Below are positions 1 through 8,762 of a stretch of DNA of 36,768 bases, piece by piece. The notes below the pieces were generated by a model. It was not told the DNA's origin, made no database searches, and saw only the letters and a program-made list of their open reading frames with translations. Numbering within the stretch: position 1 is the first letter of the stretch; the number at the start of each line of letters is the position of its first letter. Where the stretch lies: assembly GCA_964588325.1 (NCBI GenBank), contig CAZPOR010000019.1, positions 1-36,768 of the forward strand. Direction: 5' to 3'. This DNA is from Thiovibrio sp964588325 (GTDB lineage Bacteria; Desulfobacterota; Desulfobulbia; Desulfobulbales; Desulfurivibrionaceae). A program made the translations under genes and the position numbers.

Positions 1-60
1 TGGTAGAGCAACTGACTCTTAATCAGTAGGTTTGGGGTTCGAGCCCCCGACGGCCCACCA
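1..60 (+). tRNA. tRNA-Lys (anticodon CTT), 5' end cut off by window
   Basis: The 3' three-quarters of a tRNA is present. The anticodon stem is ACTGA (11-15) paired with TCAGT (23-27), with the seven-base loop CTCTTAA and anticodon CTT at 18-20, which reads lysine AAG. The T arm has loop TTCGAGC closed by GGGG/CCCC. The 3' acceptor strand ACGGCCC, discriminator A and an encoded CCA end at 60. The 5' acceptor strand, expected as GGGCCGT, lies before the window. Confidence 0.95.
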
Positions 61-80
61 TCTTTTCTCATGAAACCCAC

Positions 81-125
81 GGCGAACCACCCAGCCGGCA
101 TGTTCGCCCGCCCCCGCCTTTTTTT
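81..125 (+). terminator. possible weak terminator after tRNA-Lys
   Basis: GGCGAAC (81-87) pairs perfectly with GTTCGCC (102-108) around a 14-base loop. A run of seven T (119-125) follows after a C-rich spacer of about 10 bases. That spacer is longer than in a classic intrinsic terminator, so the call is tentative. The rest of the gap up to 299 shows no gene. Confidence 0.3.
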
Positions 126-299
126 CCCATGACCGTTTATCCTGCCCTGTCCGAAAAAGTTTCTCACACGGCCTGGGCAGGTATATTTTTTCGATGGTTC
201 TCCTGCGGAAAACCTTTTGCATTCTCCCCAAACGCGCCAGGATTGCTAGGCAACCATCCGCAAATCCGTCATAATCAGCCATCTCCATGAGAGGATATT

Positions 300-1868
300 T
301 TGGTAAGAAAAATCATCAATCGCTTCCGTGACAAACTGAAAAAAATCATCTCCGGCCGGACGAAATCCAGCGATCGCGCAGCCCAGCAGGTTCGTCCCCA
401 GACACCTTCCGAGGAAACGCAACGGAGTTCCCGGCGGCGGGGCAAAAAAAAGGAACCGAAATCCCCCCACATCCCGGAAAATGTCCGGCCGCAGGCCGCG
501 CTGCCCGAGACCGACCCAACCCCGCCTTGGGATGCCTCGCAGTTTCTGGTTCCCAAGGTCGAGGGCAAAATGCGCTTTCACGACCTTGACCTGCCCAGCG
601 AGATCATGCATGCCGTCTCTGATCTCGGTTTCTCCTATTGCACCCCCATTCAAGCCCAAACCCTGCCCCACACCCTGACCGGCAAGGACGCCACCGGCAA
701 GGCCCAGACCGGCACCGGCAAGACCGCCGCCTTCCTGACCACCATCTTCACCCGGTTGCTGCGCACCACCCCCCCGGGCAAGCGGCGGCACGGCTCGCCC
801 CGCGCCCTCATCCTGGCGCCGACCCGCGAACTGGTCCTCCAGATCGTCGCGGACGCCCGCGAGCTTACCCAGTACTGCAACGTTATTACCGTGGCGGTTT
901 TGGGCGGCATGGACTACCAGAAGCAGCAGCGCCAGATCACCGAGCAGCAGGTGGACATCGTCGTGGCCACCCCTGGTCGGCTGCTGGATTTCAAGCGCCA
1001 GCAGTACGTTCACCTCGATCAGGTGGAGATTCTGGTCATCGACGAGGCGGACCGCATGCTGGACATGGGCTTCATCCCGGATGTCCGCCAGATCGTCCAC
1101 GCCACCCCCAACAAGGACAAACGCCAGACCCTGCTCTTTTCCGCCACCCTGACCCCGCAGGTCATCAGCCTCGCTTCGCAATGGACCACGAACCCGGTAA
1201 CGGTGGAGATCGAGCCGGAGCAGGTGGTGACGGACACCGTGGAACAGTTGGTCTACCTGGTCAGCAGCCGGGAAAAGTTCCCCCTGCTCTACAACATCAT
1301 CATCCGCCAGAACCTGGAACGGGTGATGATCTTCTGCAATCGCAAGGACGAAACCCGCCACCTCGCCGAAAAGCTGGCGCGCTACGATATCCAGTGCGCC
1401 ATCCTTTCCGGCGACATCCCCCAGCACACCCGCACCAAGACCCTGGAAAACTTCCGGGCCGGCAAGATCCGGGTGCTGGTGGCCACCGATGTGGCAGGCC
1501 GCGGCATCCACGTGGACGGGGTAAGCCATGTCATCAACTACACCCTGCCCCACGATCCCGAGGATTATGTGCACCGCATCGGCAGGACCGGCCGGGCAGG
1601 CGCCCTTGGCACCTCGGTGAGCTTTGCCGACGAATCCGACTCCTTCCAATTGCCTGATATCGAGGAGTTTATCGGGGCCAAGCTGCCCTGCATCCAACCC
1701 GATCCGGAATGGCTGTCAACCCCGCCCCCTTCCAGACCCGCGCCCAAAAGGGAAGCATCCTCCGTGCCCCGCAGCCGGTCAGGCGGCAGTGGCCCCGGCA
1801 GCAGCAGGCCCCGATCCGGCGGGAAACGATCGCCTTCGCGTCCGCAGAGACCCAGGACCTCCTCCTGA
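300..1868 (+). CDS. DEAD-box ATP-dependent RNA helicase (RhlB/RhlE-like)
   Basis: Probably a cytoplasmic RNA helicase that unwinds structured mRNA or rRNA using ATP. All core motifs are visible in the 522 residues: a Q motif (GFSYCTPIQ, about 110-118), motif I AQTGTGKT (135-142), PTREL (about 174), motif II DEAD (248-251), motif III SAT (281-283) and the motif VI stretch HRIGRTGRAG. The core is flanked by a basic N-terminal extension of about 90 residues and a basic Pro/Ser/Arg/Gly-rich tail, both low-complexity and probably RNA-binding. The start is TTG at 300, preceded by GAGAGG (288-293) at good spacing; no better ATG fits the frame. The stop is one base before the ATG of the next gene, so the two are probably cotranscribed. 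RhlB versus RhlE cannot be settled by eye. Confidence 0.93.
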   Translation: MVRKIINRFRDKLKKIISGRTKSSDRAAQQVRPQTPSEETQRSSRRRGKKKEPKSPHIPENVRPQAALPETDPTPPWDASQFLVPKVEGKMRFHDLDLPSEIMHAVSDLGFSYCTPIQAQTLPHTLTGKDATGKAQTGTGKTAAFLTTIFTRLLRTTPPGKRRHGSPRALILAPTRELVLQIVADARELTQYCNVITVAVLGGMDYQKQQRQITEQQVDIVVATPGRLLDFKRQQYVHLDQVEILVIDEADRMLDMGFIPDVRQIVHATPNKDKRQTLLFSATLTPQVISLASQWTTNPVTVEIEPEQVVTDTVEQLVYLVSSREKFPLLYNIIIRQNLERVMIFCNRKDETRHLAEKLARYDIQCAILSGDIPQHTRTKTLENFRAGKIRVLVATDVAGRGIHVDGVSHVINYTLPHDPEDYVHRIGRTGRAGALGTSVSFADESDSFQLPDIEEFIGAKLPCIQPDPEWLSTPPPSRPAPKREASSVPRSRSGGSGPGSSRPRSGGKRSPSRPQRPRTSS

Positions 1869-1869
1869 T

Positions 1870-3771
1870 ATGGCTACGATTACCCTGAAGGACATCGCCT
1901 TGAGCTTTGGCGGGTTGCCTCTGCTCAACGGCATTGATTTGCAGATCGAGCCCGGCGAACGGGTCTGCCTGGTGGGCCGCAACGGCGAAGGGAAATCCTC
2001 GCTCATGAAGATCCTGGCCGGGGAGATCGAACCGGACCGGGGCGAAATCACCCGGCAAAAGGGGCTGCGCGTGGCCCGGCTCACCCAGGAAGTGCCGGTC
2101 GGGTTGGGCGGCACGGTGTACGAGGTGGTGGCGGCGGGACTGGGCGAGATGTTCGGACTGCTGGCCCGCTACCACGCGGTGAGCCATCTGCTCCAGACCG
2201 ATCACTCCGAAGCGGTTCTGGCCGAACTGGAAGAAGCCCAGCACGCCCTGGATGCCGCGCACGGCTGGCAGGCCCAGCAGCGGGTCGAGACCGTCCTTTC
2301 CCGGCTTTCTCTGCCACCGGACCAGGAATTCACCTCCCTTTCCGGCGGGCTCAAGCGCCGCGTCCTGCTGGCCCGCGCCCTGGTCAGCGAACCCGACCTG
2401 CTGCTGCTGGACGAACCCACCAACCATCTGGACATCGAGGCCATCAACTGGCTGGAGGAGTTTCTTTTAAGCTTTTCCGCCACCCTGCTCTTTGTCACCC
2501 ATGACCGCATGCTGCTGCAAAAAATCGCCACCCGGATCGTGGAGCTGGACCGGGGCAGACTGACGAGCTGGCCCGGCAACTTTGCCACCTATCTCCAGCG
2601 CAAGCAGGAGGCCCTGGAGACGGAAGCGAGCCAGAGCCACAAGTTCGACAAGAAACTGGCCCAGGAAGAGGCCTGGATCCGGCAGGGGATCAAGGCCCGC
2701 CGCACCCGCAACGAAGGCAGGGTCCGGGCCCTGGTCGCCCTGCGCCGGGAACGCTCCGAACGCCGCACCCAATCCGGCAAGGCCCGCATCCAGATGCAGG
2801 ACGCGGAACGCTCCGGCAAGCTGGTGGCCTCGCTCAAGGATGTCTCGTTTTATTACTCCGCCACTCCCATCATCAAGGGGTTGACCGCCGCCATCATGCG
2901 CGGGGACAAGGTGGGGATCATCGGCCCCAACGGCGCGGGCAAGTCCACGCTGCTCAAGCTGCTCCTCGGTCAACTGGAGCCCACGCAGGGGACCATCAGC
3001 CTGGGCACCCGCATCGAATCCTGCTACTTCGACCAGAACCGGGAACAGCTCGATCCGGAAAAGACCGTGGCCGAAAACGTCACCGACGGCGGAGACACTG
3101 TGCTGGTGGGCGGCCAGCCCCGCCACATCATCAGCTATCTCCAGGATTTTCTTTTTGCCCCGGACCGGACCCGTTCGCCGGTGCGCGTGCTCTCGGGCGG
3201 GGAAAAAAACCGCCTCCTGCTGGCCAAGCTGTTCACCCAGCCCTTCAACGTGCTGGTGATGGACGAACCCACCAACGACCTCGATGTGGAAACCCTGGAG
3301 CTGCTGGAGGAGCTGCTCCTCGACTACCAGGGAACCCTGCTCCTGGTCAGCCATGACCGGGCCTTCCTGAACAACGTGGTCACCTCCACCCTGGTCTTTG
3401 AAGGCGAAGGCAGGGTGGAGGAATACGCAGGCGGCTACGACGACTGGCTGTTGCAGCGCGCCCAGGCACCGTCCCCGGCGGCCAGACAGGAAAAGAACGA
3501 AAAAAAAGAAACACCGCCGCCTAAAAAAGCCGCGGCCAAAAAACTCTCCTACAAGGAAGAGCGGGAGCTGGAGGCTCTGCCCTCACGGCTTGAGGAGATG
3601 GAAGCGGAGCTGGAAGCGCTGCACCAACAGCTCGGCGATCCCGCCCTGTACCAGAAGGACCCCTCCGCCATCCCCCAGATTCAGAAACGGCTGGAAGCGC
3701 TTGAGCAGGAGTTGAAAAAGGCCTACGGGCGCTGGGAAACGCTTGAGGCTGTCAAAGCAGGCGAGGCGTAA
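1870..3771 (+). CDS. uup: ABC-F ATPase, Uup type
   Basis: A soluble tandem ABC ATPase without membrane segments, as in the ABC-F family that acts on the ribosome. The first Walker A is GRNGEGKS (about 36-43), the first signature LSGG is near 157-160, and DEPTNHLD follows at about 181. After the inter-domain linker come a second Walker A GPNGAGKST, SGGEKNRLLLAKL and DEPTNDLD. The last 90 or so residues form a Lys-rich hinge and a Glu/Leu/Lys coiled coil (LEEMEAELEALHQQL), the C-terminal domain typical of Uup. At 633 residues it matches the usual Uup length. ATG 1870 is chosen because the longer frame upstream overlaps the helicase and has no homology signal. Uup proteins are linked to ribosome function and to precise excision of transposons; the exact role here is inferred. 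Confidence 0.92.
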   Translation: MATITLKDIALSFGGLPLLNGIDLQIEPGERVCLVGRNGEGKSSLMKILAGEIEPDRGEITRQKGLRVARLTQEVPVGLGGTVYEVVAAGLGEMFGLLARYHAVSHLLQTDHSEAVLAELEEAQHALDAAHGWQAQQRVETVLSRLSLPPDQEFTSLSGGLKRRVLLARALVSEPDLLLLDEPTNHLDIEAINWLEEFLLSFSATLLFVTHDRMLLQKIATRIVELDRGRLTSWPGNFATYLQRKQEALETEASQSHKFDKKLAQEEAWIRQGIKARRTRNEGRVRALVALRRERSERRTQSGKARIQMQDAERSGKLVASLKDVSFYYSATPIIKGLTAAIMRGDKVGIIGPNGAGKSTLLKLLLGQLEPTQGTISLGTRIESCYFDQNREQLDPEKTVAENVTDGGDTVLVGGQPRHIISYLQDFLFAPDRTRSPVRVLSGGEKNRLLLAKLFTQPFNVLVMDEPTNDLDVETLELLEELLLDYQGTLLLVSHDRAFLNNVVTSTLVFEGEGRVEEYAGGYDDWLLQRAQAPSPAARQEKNEKKETPPPKKAAAKKLSYKEERELEALPSRLEEMEAELEALHQQLGDPALYQKDPSAIPQIQKRLEALEQELKKAYGRWETLEAVKAGEA

Positions 3772-3789
3772 ATTCGTGGGCGCGGTACG

Positions 3790-4263
3790 ATGAAAATCAT
3801 CCTCATCGCCGCCATGGCCAAGAACCGCGTGATTGGCCGGGACAACGGTATCCCCTGGCATATCCCGAGCGAACTGCAACGCTTCAAGGCTATGACCATG
3901 GGACACACCCTGATCATGGGGAGAAAAACCTTCGAGTCCATCGGCCGCCCCCTGCCCGGCCGGAAAACCATAATCATCACCCGCAATCCGGAATATCGCG
4001 CCGCAGGCTGCTCGGTGGCCACAAGCCTGGCCGCCGCCATCGCCCTCTGCCCGGAAACGGAAACAATCTTCATTGCCGGAGGCGGCGAAATCTACCGCGG
4101 AGCCCTCCCCCTGGCCGAAGCCATCTATCTCACCGTGCTTGACCGGGAGGTGGAGGGAGACATCCTCTTTCCCGAGTTCGACCCCAACCAGTTCCGCGCG
4201 ACCTCAACGGAACGGCTGGAAGGACCGGAGCCATACACCTTCACGATTTTTTCCCGCTGCTGA
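3790..4263 (+). CDS. folA: dihydrofolate reductase
   Basis: Reduces 7,8-dihydrofolate to tetrahydrofolate with NADPH, in folate recycling for thymidylate and purine synthesis. The 157 residues have the classic layout: IAAMAKNRVIGRDNGIPWHIP (N-terminal strand and Met20-type loop), the active-site acid as Glu28 in the SELQRFK helix (equivalent to Asp27 in E. coli), MGRKTFESIG (NADPH contact), and GGGEIYRGAL before the C-terminal strands. It starts 18 bases after uup and probably ends that transcript at the terminator at 4302-4341. No thyA is present in the window. Confidence 0.97.
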   Translation: MKIILIAAMAKNRVIGRDNGIPWHIPSELQRFKAMTMGHTLIMGRKTFESIGRPLPGRKTIIITRNPEYRAAGCSVATSLAAAIALCPETETIFIAGGGEIYRGALPLAEAIYLTVLDREVEGDILFPEFDPNQFRATSTERLEGPEPYTFTIFSRC

Positions 4264-4301
4264 TCCATTCTCCAGCACTGCAGCCGCCTCAAAAAACACA
4301 A

Positions 4302-4341
4302 AAACCCCCTGGCCGCCCAAACACAGGCAGCCAGGGGGTTT
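4302..4341. terminator. bidirectional intrinsic terminator between folA and ettA
   Basis: A perfect 12-bp stem, AAACCCCCTGGC (4302-4313) with GCCAGGGGGTTT (4330-4341), encloses a 16-base loop. T-rich DNA follows on the plus strand (TGTATTTT), and the A-rich run before 4302 gives a U tract on the minus strand. It sits exactly between the convergent ends of folA and ettA and should stop both transcripts. Confidence 0.93.
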
Positions 4342-4362
4342 GTATTTTCAACCATGCCCGCC

Positions 4363-6048
4363 TCAGGCGCGGGTCAAATGGCGGTACTTGATCCGGTGGG
4401 GCTGATCGGCGGCGTCGCCCAAGCGGGCCTTGCGGTCGGCCTCGTATTCCGAGTAGTTGCCGTCGAACCAGACCACCTGGGAATCCCCCTCAAAGGCCAG
4501 CATGTGGGTGGCGATGCGGTCCAAAAACCAGCGGTCATGGCTGATGACCACGGCGCAGCCGCCGAAGTTCTCCAGCGCCTCTTCCAAGGCGCGCAGGGCG
4601 CTGACATCCAGATCGTTGGTGGGCTCGTCCAGCAGGAGAACGTTGGCCCCTTCCTTGAGCATCCTGGCCAGGTGGACCCGGTTGCGCTGGCCGCCGGAGA
4701 GCAGCCCCACCTTTTTCTGCTGGTCGGTGCCCGAGAAATTGAACCTCCCCACATAGGCGCGGGAGTTGACCTCGCGGTCGCCCATGGTGATGGTTTCCTG
4801 GCCCTCGGAGATGGCCTGCCAGATCGTCTGTTCCGGGTCCAGCACGTCGCGGGACTGGTCCACATAGGCGAGCTTTACCGCATCGCCCAAACGGATGGAT
4901 CCGGAATCGGGCGTGTCCTGGCCGGTGATCAGCTTGAACAGGGTGGTCTTGCCCGCGCCGTTGGGGCCGATCACTCCGACAATGCCGCCAGGGGGCAGGG
5001 AGAAGGTCAGATTCTCGAAAAGCAGCCGGTCGCCGAAGGACTTGGTTATCCCCTCGGCCTCGATGACGATCTTGCCAAGCCGCGGTCCGGGCGGGATGTA
5101 GATCTCCAGATCCTTGGTGCGTTTTTCCGCCTCTTTGCCCAGCAGCTCTTCATAGGCTTGGATTCTGGCCTTGGACTTGGCATGCCTGCCCTTGGGGCTC
5201 ATGCGTATCCATTCCAGCTCGTGCTGCAGGGTCTTGCGGCGCTTGGACTCTTCCTTTTCCTCCTGGGCCAGCCGCTTTTCCTTCTGCTCCAGCCACGAGG
5301 AGTAGTTGCCCTTCCAGGGGATGCCCTGGCCCCGGTCCAGCTCCAGAATCCAACCCGCCACATTGTCAAGGAAGTAGCGGTCATGGGTCACGGCGATGAC
5401 CGTGCCTTCGTAGCGCTGGAGGTGCTGTTCCAGCCAGGAGACGGTCTCGGCGTCCAGATGGTTGGTGGGCTCGTCCAAGAGCAGGATGTCGGGCTTTTTC
5501 AAAAGCAACCGGCACAGGGCCACCCGCCGCTTCTCGCCGCCGGAGAGGACGTTTACCGGCGTCTCCCCCGGCGGGCAGCGCAGGGCGTCCATGGCCATAT
5601 CCAGCCGGGCGTCGAGATCCCAGGCATCCAGGGTGTCGAGCTTCTCCTGCACCACACCCTGCCTGGCGATGAGCTTGTCCATGGCGTCATCGTCCATGGG
5701 CTCGGCGAACTTGTTGTTGATCTCTTCGAATTCGGCCAGCAGATCCACCGCCTCCTGCGCTCCCTCGCGCACGATCTCGATCACGGTTCTCCCCTCGTCG
5801 AGCAGAGGCTCCTGCTCAAGATATCCCACGGTCAACCCTGGAGAGATATGGGTCTCGCCGTTGAACTCCTTGTCCACCCCGGCCAGAATCCGCAGCAGCG
5901 ACGACTTGCCCGAACCGTTGAGACCCAGGACGCCGATCTTGGCCCCGTAGAAATAGGACAGGCTGATGTCTTTCAGGATCGGCTTCTTGTCGTAAAACTT
6001 GGCGACCCGAACCATGGAATAGATGATTTTATTGGGCTCAACGCTCAT
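4363..6048 (-). CDS. ettA: energy-dependent translational throttle protein EttA (ABC-F)
   Basis: An ABC-F ATPase that in studied bacteria binds the ribosomal E site and gates entry into elongation according to the ATP/ADP ratio. The N terminus (NKIIYSMVRVAKFYDKKPILKDISLSYFYGAKIGVLGLNGSGKSS) is characteristic of EttA. ABC1 carries GLNGSGKS, LSGGEKRRVALCRLL and DEPTNHLD. A charged linker (EQKEKRLAQEEKEESKRRKTLQ) matches the P-site-tRNA-interaction motif region. ABC2 carries GPNGAGKTT, LLSGGQRNRVHLARML and DEPTNDLD. The 561 residues fit the family length of about 555. The start ATG has GGAG eight bases upstream. The gene is transcribed alone, with a structured leader. Confidence 0.96.
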   Translation of the reverse strand: MSVEPNKIIYSMVRVAKFYDKKPILKDISLSYFYGAKIGVLGLNGSGKSSLLRILAGVDKEFNGETHISPGLTVGYLEQEPLLDEGRTVIEIVREGAQEAVDLLAEFEEINNKFAEPMDDDAMDKLIARQGVVQEKLDTLDAWDLDARLDMAMDALRCPPGETPVNVLSGGEKRRVALCRLLLKKPDILLLDEPTNHLDAETVSWLEQHLQRYEGTVIAVTHDRYFLDNVAGWILELDRGQGIPWKGNYSSWLEQKEKRLAQEEKEESKRRKTLQHELEWIRMSPKGRHAKSKARIQAYEELLGKEAEKRTKDLEIYIPPGPRLGKIVIEAEGITKSFGDRLLFENLTFSLPPGGIVGVIGPNGAGKTTLFKLITGQDTPDSGSIRLGDAVKLAYVDQSRDVLDPEQTIWQAISEGQETITMGDREVNSRAYVGRFNFSGTDQQKKVGLLSGGQRNRVHLARMLKEGANVLLLDEPTNDLDVSALRALEEALENFGGCAVVISHDRWFLDRIATHMLAFEGDSQVVWFDGNYSEYEADRKARLGDAADQPHRIKYRHLTRA

Positions 6049-6080
6049 TGAGGCAACTCCTTATCTGGACAAAAGAATTT

Positions 6081-6134
6081 AGGGGCCGTTACCCAAAGAA
6101 CCATGCCCTTTCCGGCTGGTTCTTTACGGCCCCT
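6081..6134 (-). promoter_or_regulatory. large hairpin upstream of ettA (leader element or terminator of the kinase operon)
   Basis: AGGGGCCGT (6081-6089) pairs with ACGGCCCCT (6126-6134), and AAAGAACCA (6095-6103) pairs with TGGTTCTTT (6117-6125). The two perfect 9-bp helices are separated by a five-base bulge (6090-6094) and capped by a 13-base loop. The element lies 33 bases before the ettA start codon and 139 bases after the kinase stop, both on the minus strand. The sequence after the hairpin on the minus strand is only moderately U-rich, so either a terminator or a 5'-UTR control element is possible. The rest of 6049-6272 shows no gene. Confidence 0.55.
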
Positions 6135-6272
6135 TATGCCGGTCACGGCATTCCTGCTGTTTCCTGGTTATTTTTGCACAACGGCTTCAGGACGTAATTT
6201 CAGGCGCAAGGATAGCACAGAGTGGAAAAATCTTCACTTTGAAAAAAAATGGCGGGAGTACAGGAAAACTTT

Positions 6273-8300
6273 CTAGCGTTGATCCAGGAGTTCCCGAATG
6301 GTTGCGGCTAGGTGGGCGATATCCACCGGCTTCATGATGAAGCGGCGGATCCCGATTCTGGCGGCTTCCTCTTCCGAGGCCTGAGAACTGAAGCCCGAGG
6401 AGAGAATGATGGGCAGATCCGGCCGGATCGCCAAAAAGGCCTTGGCCAGATCCAGGCCGGAAAGATGAGGCATGCTCTGATCGGTCACCACCAGATCACA
6501 CCCGTGGGGATCATGCCGGAAGGCGGCCAATGCCTCCTCGCTGTCGGCAAAGAGCTGCACCTGGTAGCCGAGACGTTCGAGGGCGAGTTTTTCCATGGCC
6601 ACGATGGCCTGTTCATCGTCGATGACAAAAATACGCTCGCTGCCTTTTTCCGATGGGGCGCAGATTTTTCCGCGCGACTCCTCCCCTGCTTTTTCCTCAA
6701 CCCGCGGGAAGAGAATCCTGAAGGTCGTGCCCTGGCCGGGGGTGCTCGCCACGGAAATCTTGCCGCCGATAGCCGTTACCAGGCCATGCACGATGGCAAG
6801 CCCCATGCCCGCACCCTTGCCTTGCTCCTTGGTGGTAAAATAGGGTTCAAAGATATGATCCAGCACCTCTTTGCCCATGCCATGCCCGGTATCGCTCACC
6901 ACCAGCAGCACATAATTCCCCGGCGCCAGCTCATGGGATTGCGCCTCTTCTTCGGTCAAATCCGTATTTTCCAGGAGCACGCTCAGGGTGCCGCCTTGTG
7001 CTTCCATGGCATGGGAGGCGTTGGTGCAGAGGTTCAGGACAATCTGGTGTATCCGGGTTGGATCGGCAAGGATGGCGTGGCAATCCGGGGCTATCCGCTG
7101 CTGAATCTCGATGGCCGCGGGGATGGAGGCCCTTAGCAGCTTGAGCGCCTCCTTGACCACGCACTGGATGCGCATGGGCTTCATTTCCTGCTCGCCCTTG
7201 CGGCTGAAAGCGAGGATCTGCTGCACCAACCCCTTTGCCCGGTAGGTCGCCTTGAGCACCTCGGCAAGACAGAGGTCCGGCTCGCTTTCCGGAATCATTT
7301 TCTGCTTGGCCAGCTCGGTGTAGCCCAGAATCGCGGCCAGGATATTGTTGAAATCGTGGGCAATGCCGCCGGCCAGGGTGCCGATGGCTTCCATTTTCTG
7401 GGCCTGCCGCAACTGCGCCTCAAGCGCGTTTCTTTCTTCCTCCTCCCGGAGACGCTCCAGTTCGGCGGACGCCTTGACCGCGACAATCTCCATGATCTCG
7501 GGAAGCCTTGCCGCGGGCAGCATCTCCCGGGTTGAAAAGATGTTGAGCACTCCCAATACCTTCTGCCGTGTATCCCGCAAGGAAATACCCACGCAGCTTT
7601 CCGCCCCCAGTTTGACAAGCTCCTTGTCCTCGGGAAAAAGACGGCGGAGATCCCGGGCATAGCTTCTGTAGACATCGCGCACCACCCCCTCGCAGGGCGT
7701 TCCGGTCAGAGGGTAACTGAGATTCTCCTGCTTCTCGCGATGCCGGAAGAATGAAAGGGTCCGCACCTGTCCATCGACCAGAAGGCCAACGAGGCCATGC
7801 TCCGCTCCGAGCCAGTCGCAGAGGCCATCGATGATCCGGTCAAAGCACTCCGCGCCCGTGGCGCCCACCATCCCCCGCACCAGGGCATCGATGGCCCTGT
7901 CCGCCTCCCGTGCCGCTTTGCGGTTTTCCGCTTCCCGCAATCCCCGGATAACGGCGGGAGCCAGCCGGGTCAGCTTGTCCTTCATCACATAGTCGCAGGC
8001 TCCGGCCCGCATCATCTCCACGGCGGTTTCTTCGCCCACCGCCCCGGAAACCAAAATAAAAGGCAGATCCCCCCCCTTTTCCTGCATGAGCGTGAGCGCC
8101 GCCATGCCATTGAACCGCGGCATGGAATAATCGGAAAGAATCAGATCCCACTCCTGCCTGGCAAGAGCCGCCGCCATGGCGTCGGCGGTATCCACCCGCT
8201 CGAAGCTCGGCGCAAACCCTCCCTTGACCAGCGCCCGCACCACAAGGGTTGTATCATCCTCGGAATCTTCCACCAGCAACACGCGCAGGTTTTCGGCCAT
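6273..8300 (-). CDS. hybrid histidine kinase (REC-GAF-HisKA-HATPase-REC)
   Basis: A soluble signalling protein of 675 residues with no membrane segment. Domain order: receiver 1 (about 5-120; phospho-acceptor Asp57 in SDYSMP, Lys108), GAF-like sensor (about 140-280), HisKA with phospho-acceptor His315 in AHDFNNILAAILGY, HATPase_c (N box NLCTNASHAM about 423-432, G1 DTGHGM about 470, G2 GKGAGMGL about 494) and receiver 2 (about 555-675; Asp607 in TDQSMP). The ATG follows the receiver gene by three bases, with an AAGGTG site inside that gene's end, so translation is likely coupled. The N-terminal receiver suggests it takes phosphate or a state signal from an upstream kinase, probably the DUF3365 kinase two genes before. 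The ligand is unknown. Confidence 0.92.
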   Translation of the reverse strand: MAENLRVLLVEDSEDDTTLVVRALVKGGFAPSFERVDTADAMAAALARQEWDLILSDYSMPRFNGMAALTLMQEKGGDLPFILVSGAVGEETAVEMMRAGACDYVMKDKLTRLAPAVIRGLREAENRKAAREADRAIDALVRGMVGATGAECFDRIIDGLCDWLGAEHGLVGLLVDGQVRTLSFFRHREKQENLSYPLTGTPCEGVVRDVYRSYARDLRRLFPEDKELVKLGAESCVGISLRDTRQKVLGVLNIFSTREMLPAARLPEIMEIVAVKASAELERLREEEERNALEAQLRQAQKMEAIGTLAGGIAHDFNNILAAILGYTELAKQKMIPESEPDLCLAEVLKATYRAKGLVQQILAFSRKGEQEMKPMRIQCVVKEALKLLRASIPAAIEIQQRIAPDCHAILADPTRIHQIVLNLCTNASHAMEAQGGTLSVLLENTDLTEEEAQSHELAPGNYVLLVVSDTGHGMGKEVLDHIFEPYFTTKEQGKGAGMGLAIVHGLVTAIGGKISVASTPGQGTTFRILFPRVEEKAGEESRGKICAPSEKGSERIFVIDDEQAIVAMEKLALERLGYQVQLFADSEEALAAFRHDPHGCDLVVTDQSMPHLSGLDLAKAFLAIRPDLPIILSSGFSSQASEEEAARIGIRRFIMKPVDIAHLAATIRELLDQR

Positions 8301-8303
8301 GAC

Positions 8304-8750
8304 TTACACCTTCACCAGGGGAGGCGATTGATTCAGCACCAGCCAATACAAACCCAGTTGCCGGATGGCCTCGCTGAACTGCAAAAAATCCACGGGCTTG
8401 CGGATGAAACTGTTGGCCCCCAAGGTATAGCTTCTAAGCTTGTCCTGCTCCTCGTTGGAGGTGGTGAGGATGACCACGGGCAACAACCTGGTCCGCTCGT
8501 TTGCCCTGATCTTTTCCAGCACTTCCAAGCCGTTTATCCTTGGCAGGTTGATGTCAAGCAGGATAACCTCGGGCATGAGCGCCAGATCGCGTCCCGCATG
8601 CGCACCCTCGCCAAAGAGAAAATCAAGGGCTTCCACGCCGTCCCTGGCCACAACCACCTCATTGAGGATGTTGTTCTTCTTCAGGGCGCGGAGGGTCAGG
8701 GCCTCGTCATCCGGGTTGTCTTCGACCAAAAGAATCATATTCGTCCTCAT
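8304..8750 (-). CDS. stand-alone response regulator, Rcp1/CheY-like
   Basis: A single receiver domain of 148 residues with no output domain. Asp14/Asp15 (EDNPDDE), phospho-acceptor Asp66 (LLDINLP), the Thr of ILTTSN and Lys in IRKPVDF form the usual acidic pocket and switch residues. The C-terminal helix (FSEAIRQLGLYWLVLNQSPP) is typical of the Rcp1 subgroup that partners phytochrome-like kinases. It begins 12 bases after the DUF3365 kinase and ends three bases before the hybrid kinase, so all three genes form one operon. An internal ATG at 8738 has GAGGA five bases upstream and may be the true start (144 residues). Confidence 0.93.
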   Translation of the reverse strand: MRTNMILLVEDNPDDEALTLRALKKNNILNEVVVARDGVEALDFLFGEGAHAGRDLALMPEVILLDINLPRINGLEVLEKIRANERTRLLPVVILTTSNEEQDKLRSYTLGANSFIRKPVDFLQFSEAIRQLGLYWLVLNQSPPLVKV

Positions 8751-8762
8751 GCGCGTACCGCC

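Noticed and set aside
246..1697. 483-codon minus-strand open frame opposite the DEAD-box helicase
   Set aside because: It is the antisense of a gene with every helicase motif, shows no domain of its own, and its start overlaps the helicase promoter region only by chance.
4354..6051. 565-codon plus-strand open frame antisense to ettA
   Set aside because: It mirrors ettA almost end to end. GC-rich third positions suppress stops on the opposite strand, the protein is Gly/Leu/Val/Gln-rich with no domain, and ettA is unmistakable.
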